NCBI GenBank assembly: GCA_002179805.1
Contig: NAVB01001387.1
Location: 1 to 57,466, forward strand
Reading direction: 5' to 3'
Source: Acanthamoeba lenticulata
Lineage: Eukaryota > Discosea > Longamoebia > Acanthamoebidae
Length of the DNA: 57,466 nt
The notes below the pieces were generated by a model that searched no databases, was not told the DNA's origin, and saw only the letters and a program-made list of their open reading frames with translations. Position numbers and translations under genes: made by a program. Positions 34,275 through 44,689 of the stretch are shown piece by piece. The stretch's first letter is position 1. Every line of letters starts with the position of its first letter.

Positions 34275-35952
34275 TTACAAGCGTGTGCTGGACGCAGCGG
34301 TGGCGGGATCGACGCCGTGCATAAGCATCTTGCCCTCCTCCTTCTTGGCCGGGTTTCGCGTGATGGTGCCCTGAACCTCCTTGAGGGCGCCCTTGATCTT
34401 CTGACCTACACTTGCGTGCTGCTTGGCACCAGTGTGGTCCGTCGCAAGGGGCGCGTGCGTGGCACCAAGAGGCTTAGGATCAGCCGCCACAGCGTGCTTG
34501 TGCTCGTGGACGTCAGCGCCATGCTTGTGCTTGTGAGCGAGCTTCGGGTCGGCGATGTCAGCGTGCTTGTGCGTGTGCACATCAGCTCCGTGCTTGTGCT
34601 TGTGGGCCAGCTTCGGGTCGGCAACGTCAGCGTGCTTATGCGCGTGGACGTCGGCACCGTGCTTGTGCTTGTGGGCCAAGCCCCTCTCGGTCGCCAGGCC
34701 AGCAGCTCCCGATACGGGCAGCGTGGTGGGCTGGATGATGGTGTTGGCAGGAAGGGCGTTGAGCGCCGGGCCGCTGACCAAAACGGTGGGTTCGATGATG
34801 GGCGGCAGCAGGACGTCGCGGGCCTGCTCGATCACCGGTCGCTCGGCGGTGACCTCGGTCTTGACGATGGGCTGGATGTGGTGCTCGCGCTCGTGGATCA
34901 CGGGCTGGATGTGGCGCTCATGCTTGACCTGCACGGGGTGCTCGACGATAATCTCCTTCTCGAGCTTGGCCTTGTGAACAATGCCGCCAGCACCGGCGCG
35001 CTCAACAGCCTCGAGGCCGAGCGGAAGGGCGGCACGCTCGACCACGGGAGGAAGCATGACGTTCTTGTCGGTCCTGAGGTGCGTCTGCTCGGCAGTCACC
35101 TCGGTCTTGACGATGGGCTGGATGTGATGCTCGCGCTCATGGATGATCGGCTGCACATGATGCTCATGCTTGATCTGCACCGGATGCTCGATCACGACGT
35201 CCTTCTCGAGCTTGGCCTTGTGGAGGATGCCCTCCTGTCCGACACGCTCGACGGCTTCGAGGCCGACCGGCAGCGGAGCGCGCTCGACGACGGGCGGGAG
35301 CATGACATTCTTGTCCTTTTCGATGATGGGCTGCTCGGTCGTGGCCTGGGTCTTGATGATGGGCTGGATGCGGTGCTCGCGCTCATGGATGATCGGCTGC
35401 ACGTGGTGCTCGCGCCTGACCTCGACCGGGTGCTCGTGCACCACTTCCCTCTCGAGCTTGGCCTTGTGAAGGATGCCCTGGGGGCCGGCACGCTCGACGG
35501 CTTCGAGGCCGGCCGGCAACGCTGCGCGCTCGACGATTGGTGCCTGCATCACGTTCCTGTCCTGCACAGACGAAGAAGTAACGCTCGTGTAAGTTTTCAT
35601 ATCCACATCATGGAAGAAAGTGAGAGAGTTTACAAACCTTCTCGATGATGGGCTGCTCGGTCGTGGCCTGGGTCTTGATGATGGGCTGAATGCGGTGCTC
35701 GGTCTCGTGGATGATGGGCTGCACGTGGTGCTCACGGCGCACCTCGAGCGGTCGCTCGTTGATGATCTCCTTCTCGACAAGGGGAGCGTGCTGGATAACG
35801 CGCTCGGCCTCATGCACGACCTTGTCGTTGAGTGAAAGGTTCTGCATACCGGCGGCCAGTGGTGCAGCCTGGCCGGCGAGCGGCTTGTGGACGACCGGGT
35901 TAGGCGCGGCAGCGGCAGCGTTGAGGTTCGCTTGGTTCAAGTTGGAGGACAT
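34275..35952 (-). CDS. Repeat-built, His-rich, probably disordered protein
   Basis: Exons 35952-35638 and 35561-34275 give 533 residues. After an Asn/Ala-rich leader the protein is built from an 82-residue unit (three full copies and partial copies at each side) containing VVERAxLPxGLEAVE, ILHKAKLE, HHVQPIIHEREH and IQPIIKT. Three 23-residue His/Lys units follow (HKHKHGADVHxHKHADxADPK). The C-terminal part (GQKIKGALKEVQGTITRNP, then KKEEGK) recalls CsbD-like and fungal stress or allergen-type proteins of unknown function. Composition is charged, aromatic-poor and Cys-free, as in heat-soluble disordered proteins. The HxH-dense region could bind metal ions. Function is inferred from composition only. 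Confidence 0.82.
34473..34679 (-). repeat. Three tandem 69-bp His/Lys-rich coding repeats
   Basis: Copies at 34679-34611, 34610-34542 and 34541-34473 each encode LAHKHKHGADVHxHKH plus six or seven residues. They differ at single positions (A, T or E before HKH). Confidence 0.9.
34824..35561 (-). repeat. Three tandem 246-bp coding repeats
   Basis: Copies at 35561-35316, 35315-35070 and 35069-34824 each encode 82 residues with matching blocks (ERAALP/ERAPLP, GLEAVER, HKAKLE, QPIIHEREH/QPVIHEREH). A partial upstream copy ends at the exon 1 boundary, so the intron falls exactly at a unit border. Confidence 0.9.
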
Positions 35953-36485
35953 TCTGTTTGCTGAAGTAAGGAGGAGGGTGGTAGTAGTTGTGCGTTTGTG
36001 TGTTGATATCAGGGAAGGTTATGTCGAGTACGGAAGTGTACTCGTCCCTTAAATACTGGGACAGAAATCCTGGTCCGTATTCTGGATGGGTGCCAAACAG
36101 AAAACCAGGGAAAATACGGAGATATGAGGCTGGGCGGGTTTTTGCCTGTGGGCTCGCACAGTGAGGTCTTGGTCCGTGTCTCCCACCTCCCCGCATGTGC
36201 GCATGCCTTACCTTGACTTTGCCCGCAAGCTGTAGTTGTTCTGTGGCCGGCCGTGTGTGGTGACTCACTCCTCGGTCGAAGAAACTGGAACTCACCTGGA
36301 ACGTTGCGACGTATACGTCCGCGTCATATGAGTGCCCGTGAAGAGCTTTGGGACTGTCTTTTTAGTGGGGGAAGTGCGAGGGGCTTAGTTGCTCTACCGC
36401 CATTGGTTGATGTTTTTTCCGACTTGCCGGTTCGCCTGCTCTACTCAGTGGAGAGCAGTGTAGAGACAAACAAACAAGAAAGACG
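35953..36485. promoter_or_regulatory. Shared promoter region of divergent repeat-protein and GST genes
   Basis: 533 bases between two start codons. A TTAAATAC element near 36049-36056 could serve the minus-strand gene as a TATA-like box; otherwise nothing recognised. Confidence 0.35.
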
Positions 36486-37383
36486 ATGCTTCAGTTGACG
36501 TACTTCGGGGTGCGCGGTTCTTGTGACAAGGTGCGTCTGCTCTTGGCCATGACAGGCCTCGAGTATAGAGAAATAAGTCTCAACGGAAGAGGTACACATA
36601 TCACCGGCAAGGCGCAGCCTGCATACGTTAACCACCACGCCGTTGGCAGAGTTCGCCGCGGCCAAGCACTCTTACGAGTTCAATCAGCTTCCTCTCTTGG
36701 GTACGTTGCTCTGCGAGCAAGAGAAGCCCTTTCTTATATGAAAAGGCTCCAGAGGATGGCGATATCAGGGTTGTACACGCCAACGCTATCGTTAGGCACC
36801 TCGCGCGCAAGGCGAACATGTACGGCACCAACCCCACACAGATGGCCCAATGCGATATGTGGGTACGTACGCCCCTCGTGCTGTAGCATTTCCCTTGCTC
36901 AGCATGTCCTCTCGGTAGATGGAGCAGCTGGAGGAGATACAGCAAGCGCTGTGGAATGCCGACTTCATGAAGCAGGTACGGTTGTACCGCGCGTTCTACT
37001 AAGGCAATCGACTCATGATGCTGGGCAGGAGTGCTCCGAGTACAAGGAAGCGCAGCTCAAGGAGAAGTTCTTCCGCGAGTACTTGGCCGAAGCCCTCGAG
37101 GGAGTGTGTAGCGTCATGGCCAAGAACCATACCATGCATCTCGTGGGTGACAAGGTACCCCCGCTGACGTCGTACCTCGCTCGAGTTCGCTAGCGCAAGT
37201 GCTGAAGCTTGGTGGCCTGGCTAGTTTACCTTTGTCGATGTCATGCTCTTCTCGCTACTGGAGGCCATCGATCGAGAGCTGCCGATCGCGCTCGCCAGCT
37301 TCCCCTTGCTGACCTTCTTCCGGGACTCCTTCAAGAAACTCCCAAGCATTGCCGCCTTCTGCAAGTCGGGGCGCAGATATTGA
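36486..37383 (+). CDS. Glutathione S-transferase, sigma-like
   Basis: Conjugates glutathione to electrophiles, or isomerises prostaglandin-like substrates in some sigma members; cytosolic dimer. Exons 36486-36591, 36650-36700, 36753-36862, 36919-36975, 37029-37154, 37225-37383 join in phase to 202 residues, the usual size. The N-terminal thioredoxin-fold half opens LQLTYFGVRGSCDKVRLLLA, with Tyr at the catalytic position. NQLPLLEDGDIRVVHANAIV supplies the cis-Pro and the Ser/Asn-type glutathione contact region; here the usual Gln-Ser pair is His-Ala, which is odd. The C-terminal helical half includes DVMLFSLLEAIDRELP in place of the common x-AD-x motif. Class assignment is tentative. Confidence 0.9.
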
Positions 37384-37443
37384 GCTGCAAAATGGGAAAA
37401 ATGAACCTGTTTTGTCACCCGCTCTCTTGTGGCCCGCTCTTAA

Positions 37444-39617
37444 CTACACAGCTCGCGACGAAGTCAAATGGGGGATCTGTTGTCGTTCGTCGTTTGACAA
37501 GGGCTCGCCCAGCTCATCCGCGGCAAAGGTGATGAATGTGCAGTAGCCGTCGGTCGACGTCACCACCAGCATCTGCCCGTCAGTCGACCTGTGTGTGCGT
37601 GTCCGTGTGGGCGGGTGTTCATCATTAGCGCGCCGAACAAGTCTCTACGGTGGCCGCATTCAACCGAAGAGCTGCTCTTACGCACCAGGCTAGGTCGGTC
37701 TGAGCGGCGTAGTGAAGGCCTGTGATGTGGCACAAGGGGTATGTGTGCTGCGTGTCGTACACGAACACGGCGTCGAATGTAGCCACAGCAAACACCCTGA
37801 AGCGCGCCACTCCTATCGTTCACCAACTGAATGGCTTTCAAGAGGGAAGGAAGTGTCTCCATACATGCGGTAATCAAGCTTCAGTGCAGGCGTAGCGTCT
37901 GTCGGTCGTAGTTTGTAGACCTGAGGACTGAAGCGGACAGCGACCGCCGGCTTGGGGCCACAAGGAAGACAGAGAACGGGCCTTTTGAGGAGGAGAAGGA
38001 GGTCTCAAGTCAACGCTTGCAAAGCCGAATCAATCGACTGTCTGAAAAAGCCGGCGACCACATACCGATTCAACACTCCTCGAGTAAAGACGTAGACACA
38101 GTGGGCGGGCAGATGATCGGACCCCGCGTTCTCTTTATCATCGGACGTGGCCAAGGCGCTGAGGTGTCAGAGAAAAACAATCAGCGAGCTGCGCAAATAG
38201 GATGAGTGGTTGCCACACGGCGACGCACGAGGATGGTGGGTAGAACTGCCCCATGGGCGTCACCAGCAGACTGCCATCGAGGCTCCAAGCCAGACGGCGG
38301 AAAAAACTGCAGAGTTAAGAAGGGAGAGCGAACCACATAGTCAGAGACGACATGAATTGGATGAATTACGTGAGGAAAGGAGGCAACTTACGAGGGTGTC
38401 GTTTCGTCCAGGAACAGTTTTTGCTTGTGTGCCTGCACTGGCCCGGGGGTCTGCGTTGAGAGCATTGAAAGCCGCGTAAGTACCACGACGCACCAAAAGT
38501 TTGTGGCCTTTTGGTCAAGCTTGCGTGCCTTGGACTCGATTGACGAGATCACGTAAGCAGTGACCAGCTTGGAGTAGACATTGGGGGCCGGTGTGGCTGG
38601 GGCAGCAACGTCTTCTGTTGCAGCAGCAGAAGAGGCTTCTTTCTTCGGCTGCGATCGCGCTGACTTGTAGACGCGAGCAGTGCGATCAGAGCTCTGTGTA
38701 GCGAGATACCTGCCTCGCGGGTCCCAGGACACCCCCTGCATCCAGGCAGGTTGTTTATCAACAAACTTGTTATTTGGCAGCAACTATCTTTGCTCGGCGT
38801 ACTTGGACATAGTGGGCATGATCGGCCATCTTCTGCAACAGCCGGCCCGTACTAACCTCCTGTGGTAATGCGTACAGTGAGCAAACGTTCACAGGTACTG
38901 TTCACATGGGATACGGCCTACCCAGATCATGGTCGTATTGTCCGTGCTGCCCGTCGCCAAGAAGGACGAACACGGCGACCAGCAGAGGTCATAGATGTCG
39001 GAGATGCCTCTGCAGTACGCAAGTCAGCATAAGACGCAGCAGGAGAGAACGCAGCGGCATTGAGAGGAGAGAGATGCAACGCACCTAAGCACACGGACAA
39101 CATTCCAAGTCTCTTTGTTGACGATCTCAGAGTCCTCCGCGCCAAAGGCAGGAGCGACTGCGCCCTCCCCACCAAACTGCCATATGATCACTGTGCTGTC
39201 TGGAGGAAAAGGGTTAGACCAGAATTGTGCAATGGCAAGCGGCCAAGAGCCGCACCATCACTCGCTGTAGCCAAGTATTCTCCTAAGGGACACGTACTGG
39301 AGGTTAATGGTGAGTCATGCGGCCTAGAGGGGAAGGAAGCGAACCGTTGGGTGAGAAGCGGACGGCATTTACTGCTTTTTGGTGTCGGGTCAAGTTGGCC
39401 AGGAACTCTACGGACACTTCAGGAGCAGAGCAAACGATTTTCCAAATCTGCCAGCAGATTGTAAGGACTGGGCCAGCAAGCGGTAAGCATGGCGAAAAAT
39501 ACGTACGTTTATGCACTTGTCAGCACCTCCTGTGGCAATACGGCCGGAACTGTGGGTATCTACACTAAACACGGGCTCGCGACCATGCCAAGAGATGAGG
39601 ACCGTCTTTACCTTCAT
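37444..39617 (-). CDS. CHAF1B: Chromatin assembly factor 1 subunit B (p60), WD-repeat protein
   Basis: CAF-1 deposits histones H3-H4 on newly replicated DNA in the nucleus. Exons: 39617-39507, 39447-39345, 39282-39256, 39199-39085, 39009-38922, 38859-38803, 38735-38392, 38306-38229, 38158-38066, 37981-37865, 37796-37686, 37588-37444; about 462 residues. It begins [20 protein letters not shown] like animal p60. It then shows [107 protein letters not shown] and STDGYCTFI, one by one matching the p60 propeller. It ends soon after the seventh blade, without the long C-terminal tail of vertebrate p60. Exon 38735-38392 may contain an unspliced in-frame intron. Two E2F-like sites lie just upstream. 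Confidence 0.94.
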
Positions 39618-39629
39618 CACTTTTGCCCG

Positions 39630-39641
39630 TTTCCCGCCAAA
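39630..39641. promoter_or_regulatory. E2F-like site, proximal copy
   Basis: TTTCCCGCCAAA on the plus strand, matching the E2F/DP consensus core TTTSSCGC/TTCCCGCC. It sits 13-24 bases upstream of the CAF-1 p60 start codon. Confidence 0.6.
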
Positions 39642-39674
39642 CGTACGCGGACAAAGAAACCCGTCCGAAAAATA

Positions 39675-39686
39675 TTTGGCGGGAAA
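39675..39686. promoter_or_regulatory. E2F-like site, distal inverted copy
   Basis: TTTGGCGGGAAA, the exact reverse complement of the proximal 12-mer, starting 45 bases away from it. Both lie in the 128-base gap between the p60 start and the stop codon of the neighbouring gene. Confidence 0.6.
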
Positions 39687-39745
39687 CGCAGAAAATGAGG
39701 ACAAAAAAGAGAAAAAGAGTTTTGAACTTTTGTCGCGTACAAGCC

Positions 39746-42700
39746 TCAAGAGGAGAGCTTGCTGGGTGCCGGGTGTTGTGGGCAGGGTTCGGACACTGGT
39801 GCGGCGAACGGCCCAAACTTGTCCAAGTCCATGTTTTCCTTGAGGGTGTTAAGCTCCTCCACGACGTCCGCGCTCAGCTGCTCGAGGACGCCTTCCTTCT
39901 CCAACTTGTCATAGGATCGCAGGATGAATTTGAAGCAGGCCGACCTGAGCCGGTCGGCGTGGTAGAGCGACGCCGCTTGGAAAAGGACCACAACATTCTC
40001 AAAATCTGCGCGTTCACACGCCATGGTGTGAGCCCTCAATGAAAAAAGCACACCCACCTCGGGACTGCTGGAGGCGCCGAACCGATAAACTTCTGGAGCT
40101 CGTGCTCACATCGGTCGGTGAGCTGGTCCAGCGTGTACTGGTTGGCCACGCCAAGCAGCTCAATCACGTCGTTTGGCGAGACCTGTATTAGATGAACAGC
40201 CCACATTGGCGGTGAGGGCTGCAGCTTCTTGGTTCGCGCTTCAGAGCACGCCAGCGCGTACCTTGGAGAAGTCCACGGCGTCGGTGTAGAGGAACTCGAG
40301 GAACAGCAAGAAGATCGGGTAGTGCAAGTCAAGAGGGATCTTCTCGGCCGTGCTCTCCCTCATGCCTGAATATTGGGGGGGGGGAAGCATGAGTTGGTTG
40401 TATTTAAAGAGAAAAAGGGGTGAAAAGTGTATCGCACCAGAGAGAAACATGGCCTGGAACTGTGGGCAACGCGAGGCGATGACGACCTTGTGGCAGGGCA
40501 CGTCATGGCCCTCGACCTCGAACATGACGTCCGAGTACAGGGGCGACCCCAACGCGTTCTGTCGGAGGTCATCCCCCAGCGACGATGCAACCTGACCACC
40601 CGAAAGAAAGGGAAACAAAAAGGGCCTTTCAGCACATGTATGTGCGCAGTGCACGCAAGCCGGATGATGGTCGCCGCACCTTGGCCTTCTGGATGAGGCA
40701 CCCGAGCGTGCGCTTGTAGGCATGCGGGAGGTACTCCTTGACCAACGCCAGCAGGCGCTGGGCCTGGTGCGGGCACTGCATCATCGTTGGTGGTGGAGCA
40801 ATGACAAATGACAGTGATGAGGACGAAAATCCGAACAAAAAGCGAGCGAGCGGATAGGCGCGTCGTACAGAGGACAAGTAGTCCGTGTAGCACAGCTCGA
40901 GGAGCACCTGGAACAGCTCCCGCGGGATGTCGTGGATGTCGATGACGACCGGATCCTCCGTGTCGTGGGCGACGCCCTGAAGGAGATCGCGGAACTTGCG
41001 GCTGCGCGAGGCCAGCACGATCTTGTGCGCCTGGATGAGCCTGTTGTCCTCGGCCGGGAAGCGGAACGTCACGTCGGCAAAGTCTTGCGTCAGGAACGCA
41101 TTCTTCATGTCCGACTCAAGTGTCGTCCGCGTGCCTGTCCGCGCCTCCAGTCAACCAACAGCCACACGACACCAACTGCCGACTGTAACATGACGGGCAC
41201 TGCGGCACGCACCAGTCTCCATGACGCGCACGGCGGTGTTGTACTTCTCGAAGAAGTAGCCGCCGTAGCAGTAGAGGCTTGACCCGACGAGGGTCAGGTT
41301 GTGCCCGCTAAAGTTGGCCATGGTCCACTTGGACCGCTGTCCGCCGAGCTTGAGCTTGACGGCCGACCAGTTGAAGCTCTCGGTATCGAGGATGTTGAGG
41401 TCGTCGAGGCCCGAGTCAAACATGCCGCCAGCCAGGTAGAACAGCTTGCTCCCCACAAGGGCCGAGGCGTGGCCGCTGCACGCGCGAGGCTGTCCCACCA
41501 CGGGCTGCCGATAAAATCTGGGGACGAATCGTTGCCGTTGAGCTCGTGAGCAAGGTCCAAGAGTTGTTATCGAGGATGAGGCGGTACCGCATGACGCCTG
41601 GGTCGAGGATATGGAGGTCGTTGTGGGCGCTGACGCTGGTGCCGCCGAAGAAAAAGATCTTGGTGCGGACCTGGTTGGCCGTGTGCCAAGCCCGCGCTGG
41701 CGGCACGTCCCCTGACGGCTCGGTACGGCGCCACTCGAGCGACTCTGAGGCAGCGTGTTAATAAACTTGGAAAAAGAAGAATATATCCAAATATTCTATA
41801 TATTGCAAAATAAATTTAAGATATTCACCGCCATGGGCAAGGTGAGGTCCGTACGGGTGTCGAAGACATAAAGGTCGTTGTGGTATTCTGTGCCGTCGAA
41901 GCCGCCAAACACAAATATCAGCGAGCCAAAGAGAGTTGCCGAATGCCCGCTGCGCGGCGTCGGGATGTCGCCCTTGGCTTCGACTCGAGACCACTGCATA
42001 GTAACTGCCATTGCACATCGCCATTGTCAACACAGCCATCCTCGTCAACGTCAACGTCAACGTCAACGTCATCATGAGGACAGGGCAAAGGCGCACGTAC
42101 GGGCGTCGAACACGAAGAGGTCGTTGAAGTAGGTCCCCTCGCGACTGCCTCCAAACACGTAGAGCTTGCTGCCCACCAGCGTCGTTGTGTGGAAGGAGCG
42201 CATGGCGGGGGCGTCGCCCTTGACCGACGGTCGATACCACATCATCGCGTCTGATGGAGAACACACATGAATTTAGAGGTCATGCCCTTATCGGCAACAC
42301 GACATGAGGTCGGTGGTACCAGTGTCGAGCACGACGACGTCGGCTTGTTCCAGCGGCTCCGACGAGCCGCCGATGATAAAGAGCTTGGCGCCCACCTTGG
42401 TCGCCGAATGGCCGTGCCGCGGGCCCGGGTTCGTTCCGGCGATGCGTGGCGTCCGCCACGCCAGCTTGAGGTCTGTGTGGCACAAAACGACAAGGAGAAT
42501 AGCATAGGAGGTCCGGCGTGAGCTCATGAGACGCGCTCAATGCGAAGTAGTCTTTCTTTGGTGTGAACGGTGCCTTCATTGGCTCGCGAGAAGGGAACGG
42601 CGCCGATGCTGTTTTTGGCGTTGACGTCGGCCCCAGCCTCGATCAAGAGCCCAGCACAGTCGATGCGCCCGAAGAAGGCCGCCTGGTGCAGCGGCGTGTT

Positions 42701-43863
42701 GCCCACCGAATCCCTGCGGCCCATATCGCGGCTTGCATTAGCGCCTCACACGAATTGCGATCCGTGCAAAAGAGAGGAGAGAGAGAGAGGAGACGCACTT
42801 GGCGTCAATCTGAGCTTTGTGCTCCAACAGCACGCGGACGCACTCCGTGTGGCCCCTGAGGGCCGCCCGGTGCAGTGGAGTCTCACCCGAGCGTCTGCCC
42901 GCGCGCAGAGTACAGTCAGACAAGACAGGAGAAAGAGAAGGGGGGAGCATAAATTGTTTCGTACCTGGAGGCCCAGGAAACGTGGCAGCCCTTGCTAAGG
43001 AGTACCTTCAGCACCTCGACATGACCATAGAAGGCCGCATGATGCAGCGCCGACATGTCATCGTAGCGCTCGTTGACGTCCTCGCCTACCAGTGCGCCGG
43101 TGAGCCGGTGAGCCTCACAGCTGGTTGGCTACGGCGAGCGAGAAGAAGGAGAGCGAACCAAAATCGATCAACGTAAGCACGCACTCCACGTTGCCAATGG
43201 CGGCAGCAGCATGGAGCGGGCTCATGCCGAGGTCGTCTGTGCTCTTCGTCAGGTGCTCACACTTGCCCTTGATCCTGGCAAGGGTCAGCCCAGAATCGTG
43301 ACGGTCAGTTGCATGGGCGCACGTACTGCTCGAGAAGAAGCTTCAAACACTCGTTGTTGCCGTTAGCGGCAGCGATGGTGATGGGGTTGCGGCCAAAGCC
43401 GGCGGTGGCACTCAGCCGCGTTTCCAGGCTTGGGTGTTTGCGCTCTTTCGCGGCCTGCAAGAGCAGCCGCATGATCTCTGCATTTCCCTTTATCGCCGCC
43501 TACGGGACGCACCAGCGCACACGGCGGGCATGAGCTTCAGTGCATGGATGGTGTGGAAGGGCTGCTAGAACGCACCACGTGAATAGGGGTGCCGCGCCAT
43601 TTGAAGGTGCTGTTAAGCAGATCAGGCTCTGTTTGAAGGAGCTGCTTGACAAGATCCACATCTTCGATCTCCACGGCATAGTGGAGCCTGGTTCGGAGCT
43701 TGCCAAGCGCTTCTTTCAAAAAATCGTCACTGGGTGGCGTCTCACCTTGCCAGAGGTGATCGGTTGAATGAGAATAGAAGAGGGCTGGATTGTCTATTTT
43801 ATCCACTGAAAAATTCAGCTTAACCTGCCCTTGCATCTCACCAGGCTTGAAGCCGGTCTCCAT
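39746..43863 (-). CDS. Ankyrin-Kelch-BTB-BTB protein (LZTR1-like with ankyrin extension)
   Basis: Seventeen exons, 43863-43576, 43499-43327, 43274-43185, 43120-42965, 42894-42799, 42713-42533, 42464-42320, 42250-42101, 42004-41855, 41744-41588, 41517-41213, 41134-40869, 40775-40680, 40591-40438, 40365-40262, 40182-40083, 40005-39746, join in phase to 956 residues. Residues 1-325 carry ankyrin repeats (SALHHAAFYGHVEVLKVLLS, GETPLHRAALRGHTECVRVL, GNTPLHQAAFFGRIDCAGLL). Residues 330-630 carry Kelch repeats (RHGHSATKVGAKLFIIGG, RSFHTTTLVGSKLYVFGG, RSGHSATLFGSLIFVFGG). The first BTB follows (FADVTFRFPAEDNRLIQAHK), then a second (YSDVMFEVEGHDVPCHKVVI) and BACK-like helices. Kelch-BTB-BTB is the LZTR1 order, a Cul3 adaptor in animals; the ankyrin half is extra. 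Its role as a Cul3 adaptor is inference. Confidence 0.9.
42043..42070. repeat. CGTCAA hexanucleotide repeat in an intron
   Basis: Four and two-thirds tandem copies of CGTCAA inside the intron between two Kelch exons; likely length-polymorphic. Confidence 0.85.
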
Positions 43864-43978
43864 CTTCTCTGATGCTAAGCTTATTCTTTTGGCTGGGAAA
43901 AGATTTCCTGGTCAGTGAAATTTTTTCCTCACATTTTCTCTTTGGCCCACCAGAGTTTTTTTTTTTCTCAACCAGAAG
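43864..43978. promoter_or_regulatory. Compact bidirectional promoter, ankyrin-Kelch-BTB and frataxin genes
   Basis: Only 115 bases separate the two divergent start codons. The stretch is T-rich (a T run near 43957-43967) with no recognised box. Confidence 0.5.
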
Positions 43979-44613
43979 ATGAGGGCGTCGCGAAGCAGCG
44001 CTTTGTCGCTCAGGCGCATGGTCACCATGCCCCCAGTAACAGCTGGCACGATTATGCAAGCGAATGGCATGGGTCTCCTCCGAACGCGGAGTGCGCTATG
44101 CGCTCCTATCTGGCACCCTCCTTCCGGCATGCGGCGATTCACTCTTCCCTCCCTCAACGAATTCACCGAGGCGGCTGAGGAGACACTTGAAGAGCTGCAA
44201 CAAAAGCTTGAAGAGGCTGGCCTTGACGAGGACTTGGACATCTCTTACGCTGTGCGGCCTCTAGACACGACCCCTTTTTACGTGTGTTGCAGCATCTAAC
44301 CTGTGCCTCGGCGTGCTCAGGACGGCGTGCTGACCATTCGGCTTGGCGACAAGGGCACCTACGTGATCAACAAACAGACTCCCAACCGGCAGCTCTGGTT
44401 CTCGTCGCCGCTCAGGTGATTCCTTGCTGTTGTGAGGGTGCAGCGCACTCGAGTTGTGTCTCACCAGCTTTTGCTCCGTGGTTTTGTGGGAGTAGTGGAC
44501 CCAAGCGATTCGACTACAAGGAGGGGGACTGGCTGGACACGAGAGAGCAGCAGCCGCTTCACCAATTGCTCTACACTGAACTCGAGCAGCTCACAGGTGC
44601 CAAGTTGCTTTGA
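43979..44613 (+). CDS. FXN: Frataxin, mitochondrial
   Basis: Allosteric activator of cysteine desulfurase in mitochondrial Fe-S cluster assembly. Exons 43979-44251, 44321-44415 and 44496-44613 give 161 residues. The first 57 residues are rich in Arg/Ser/Ala and lack acids ([20 protein letters not shown]), a mitochondrial targeting sequence. The mature domain shows [20 protein letters not shown] with its acidic iron-binding ridge, [39 protein letters not shown] and [19 protein letters not shown], the hallmark strands and invariant Trp. A second acceptor four bases upstream of the chosen one would add one Ser. Confidence 0.96.
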
Positions 44614-44689
44614 GCCCCCATGCACGATGTTGGAGGTGAAGAAGAGAATGTAGACAATTAAGTGGTGATACGAGCCAACTTTACTTGCG

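Noticed and set aside
34473..35561. Tandem repeats resembling a CRISPR array
   Set aside because: Units are 246 and 69 bases, contiguous without unique spacers, and in-frame coding repeats of a eukaryotic gene.
34317..35648. 443-codon plus-strand open frame opposite the repeat protein
   Set aside because: It is the antisense shadow of the biased repeat codons; its translation is a monotonous Val/Leu/Asp repeat, while the minus-strand frame has a good start, an intron at a unit border and sensible domains.
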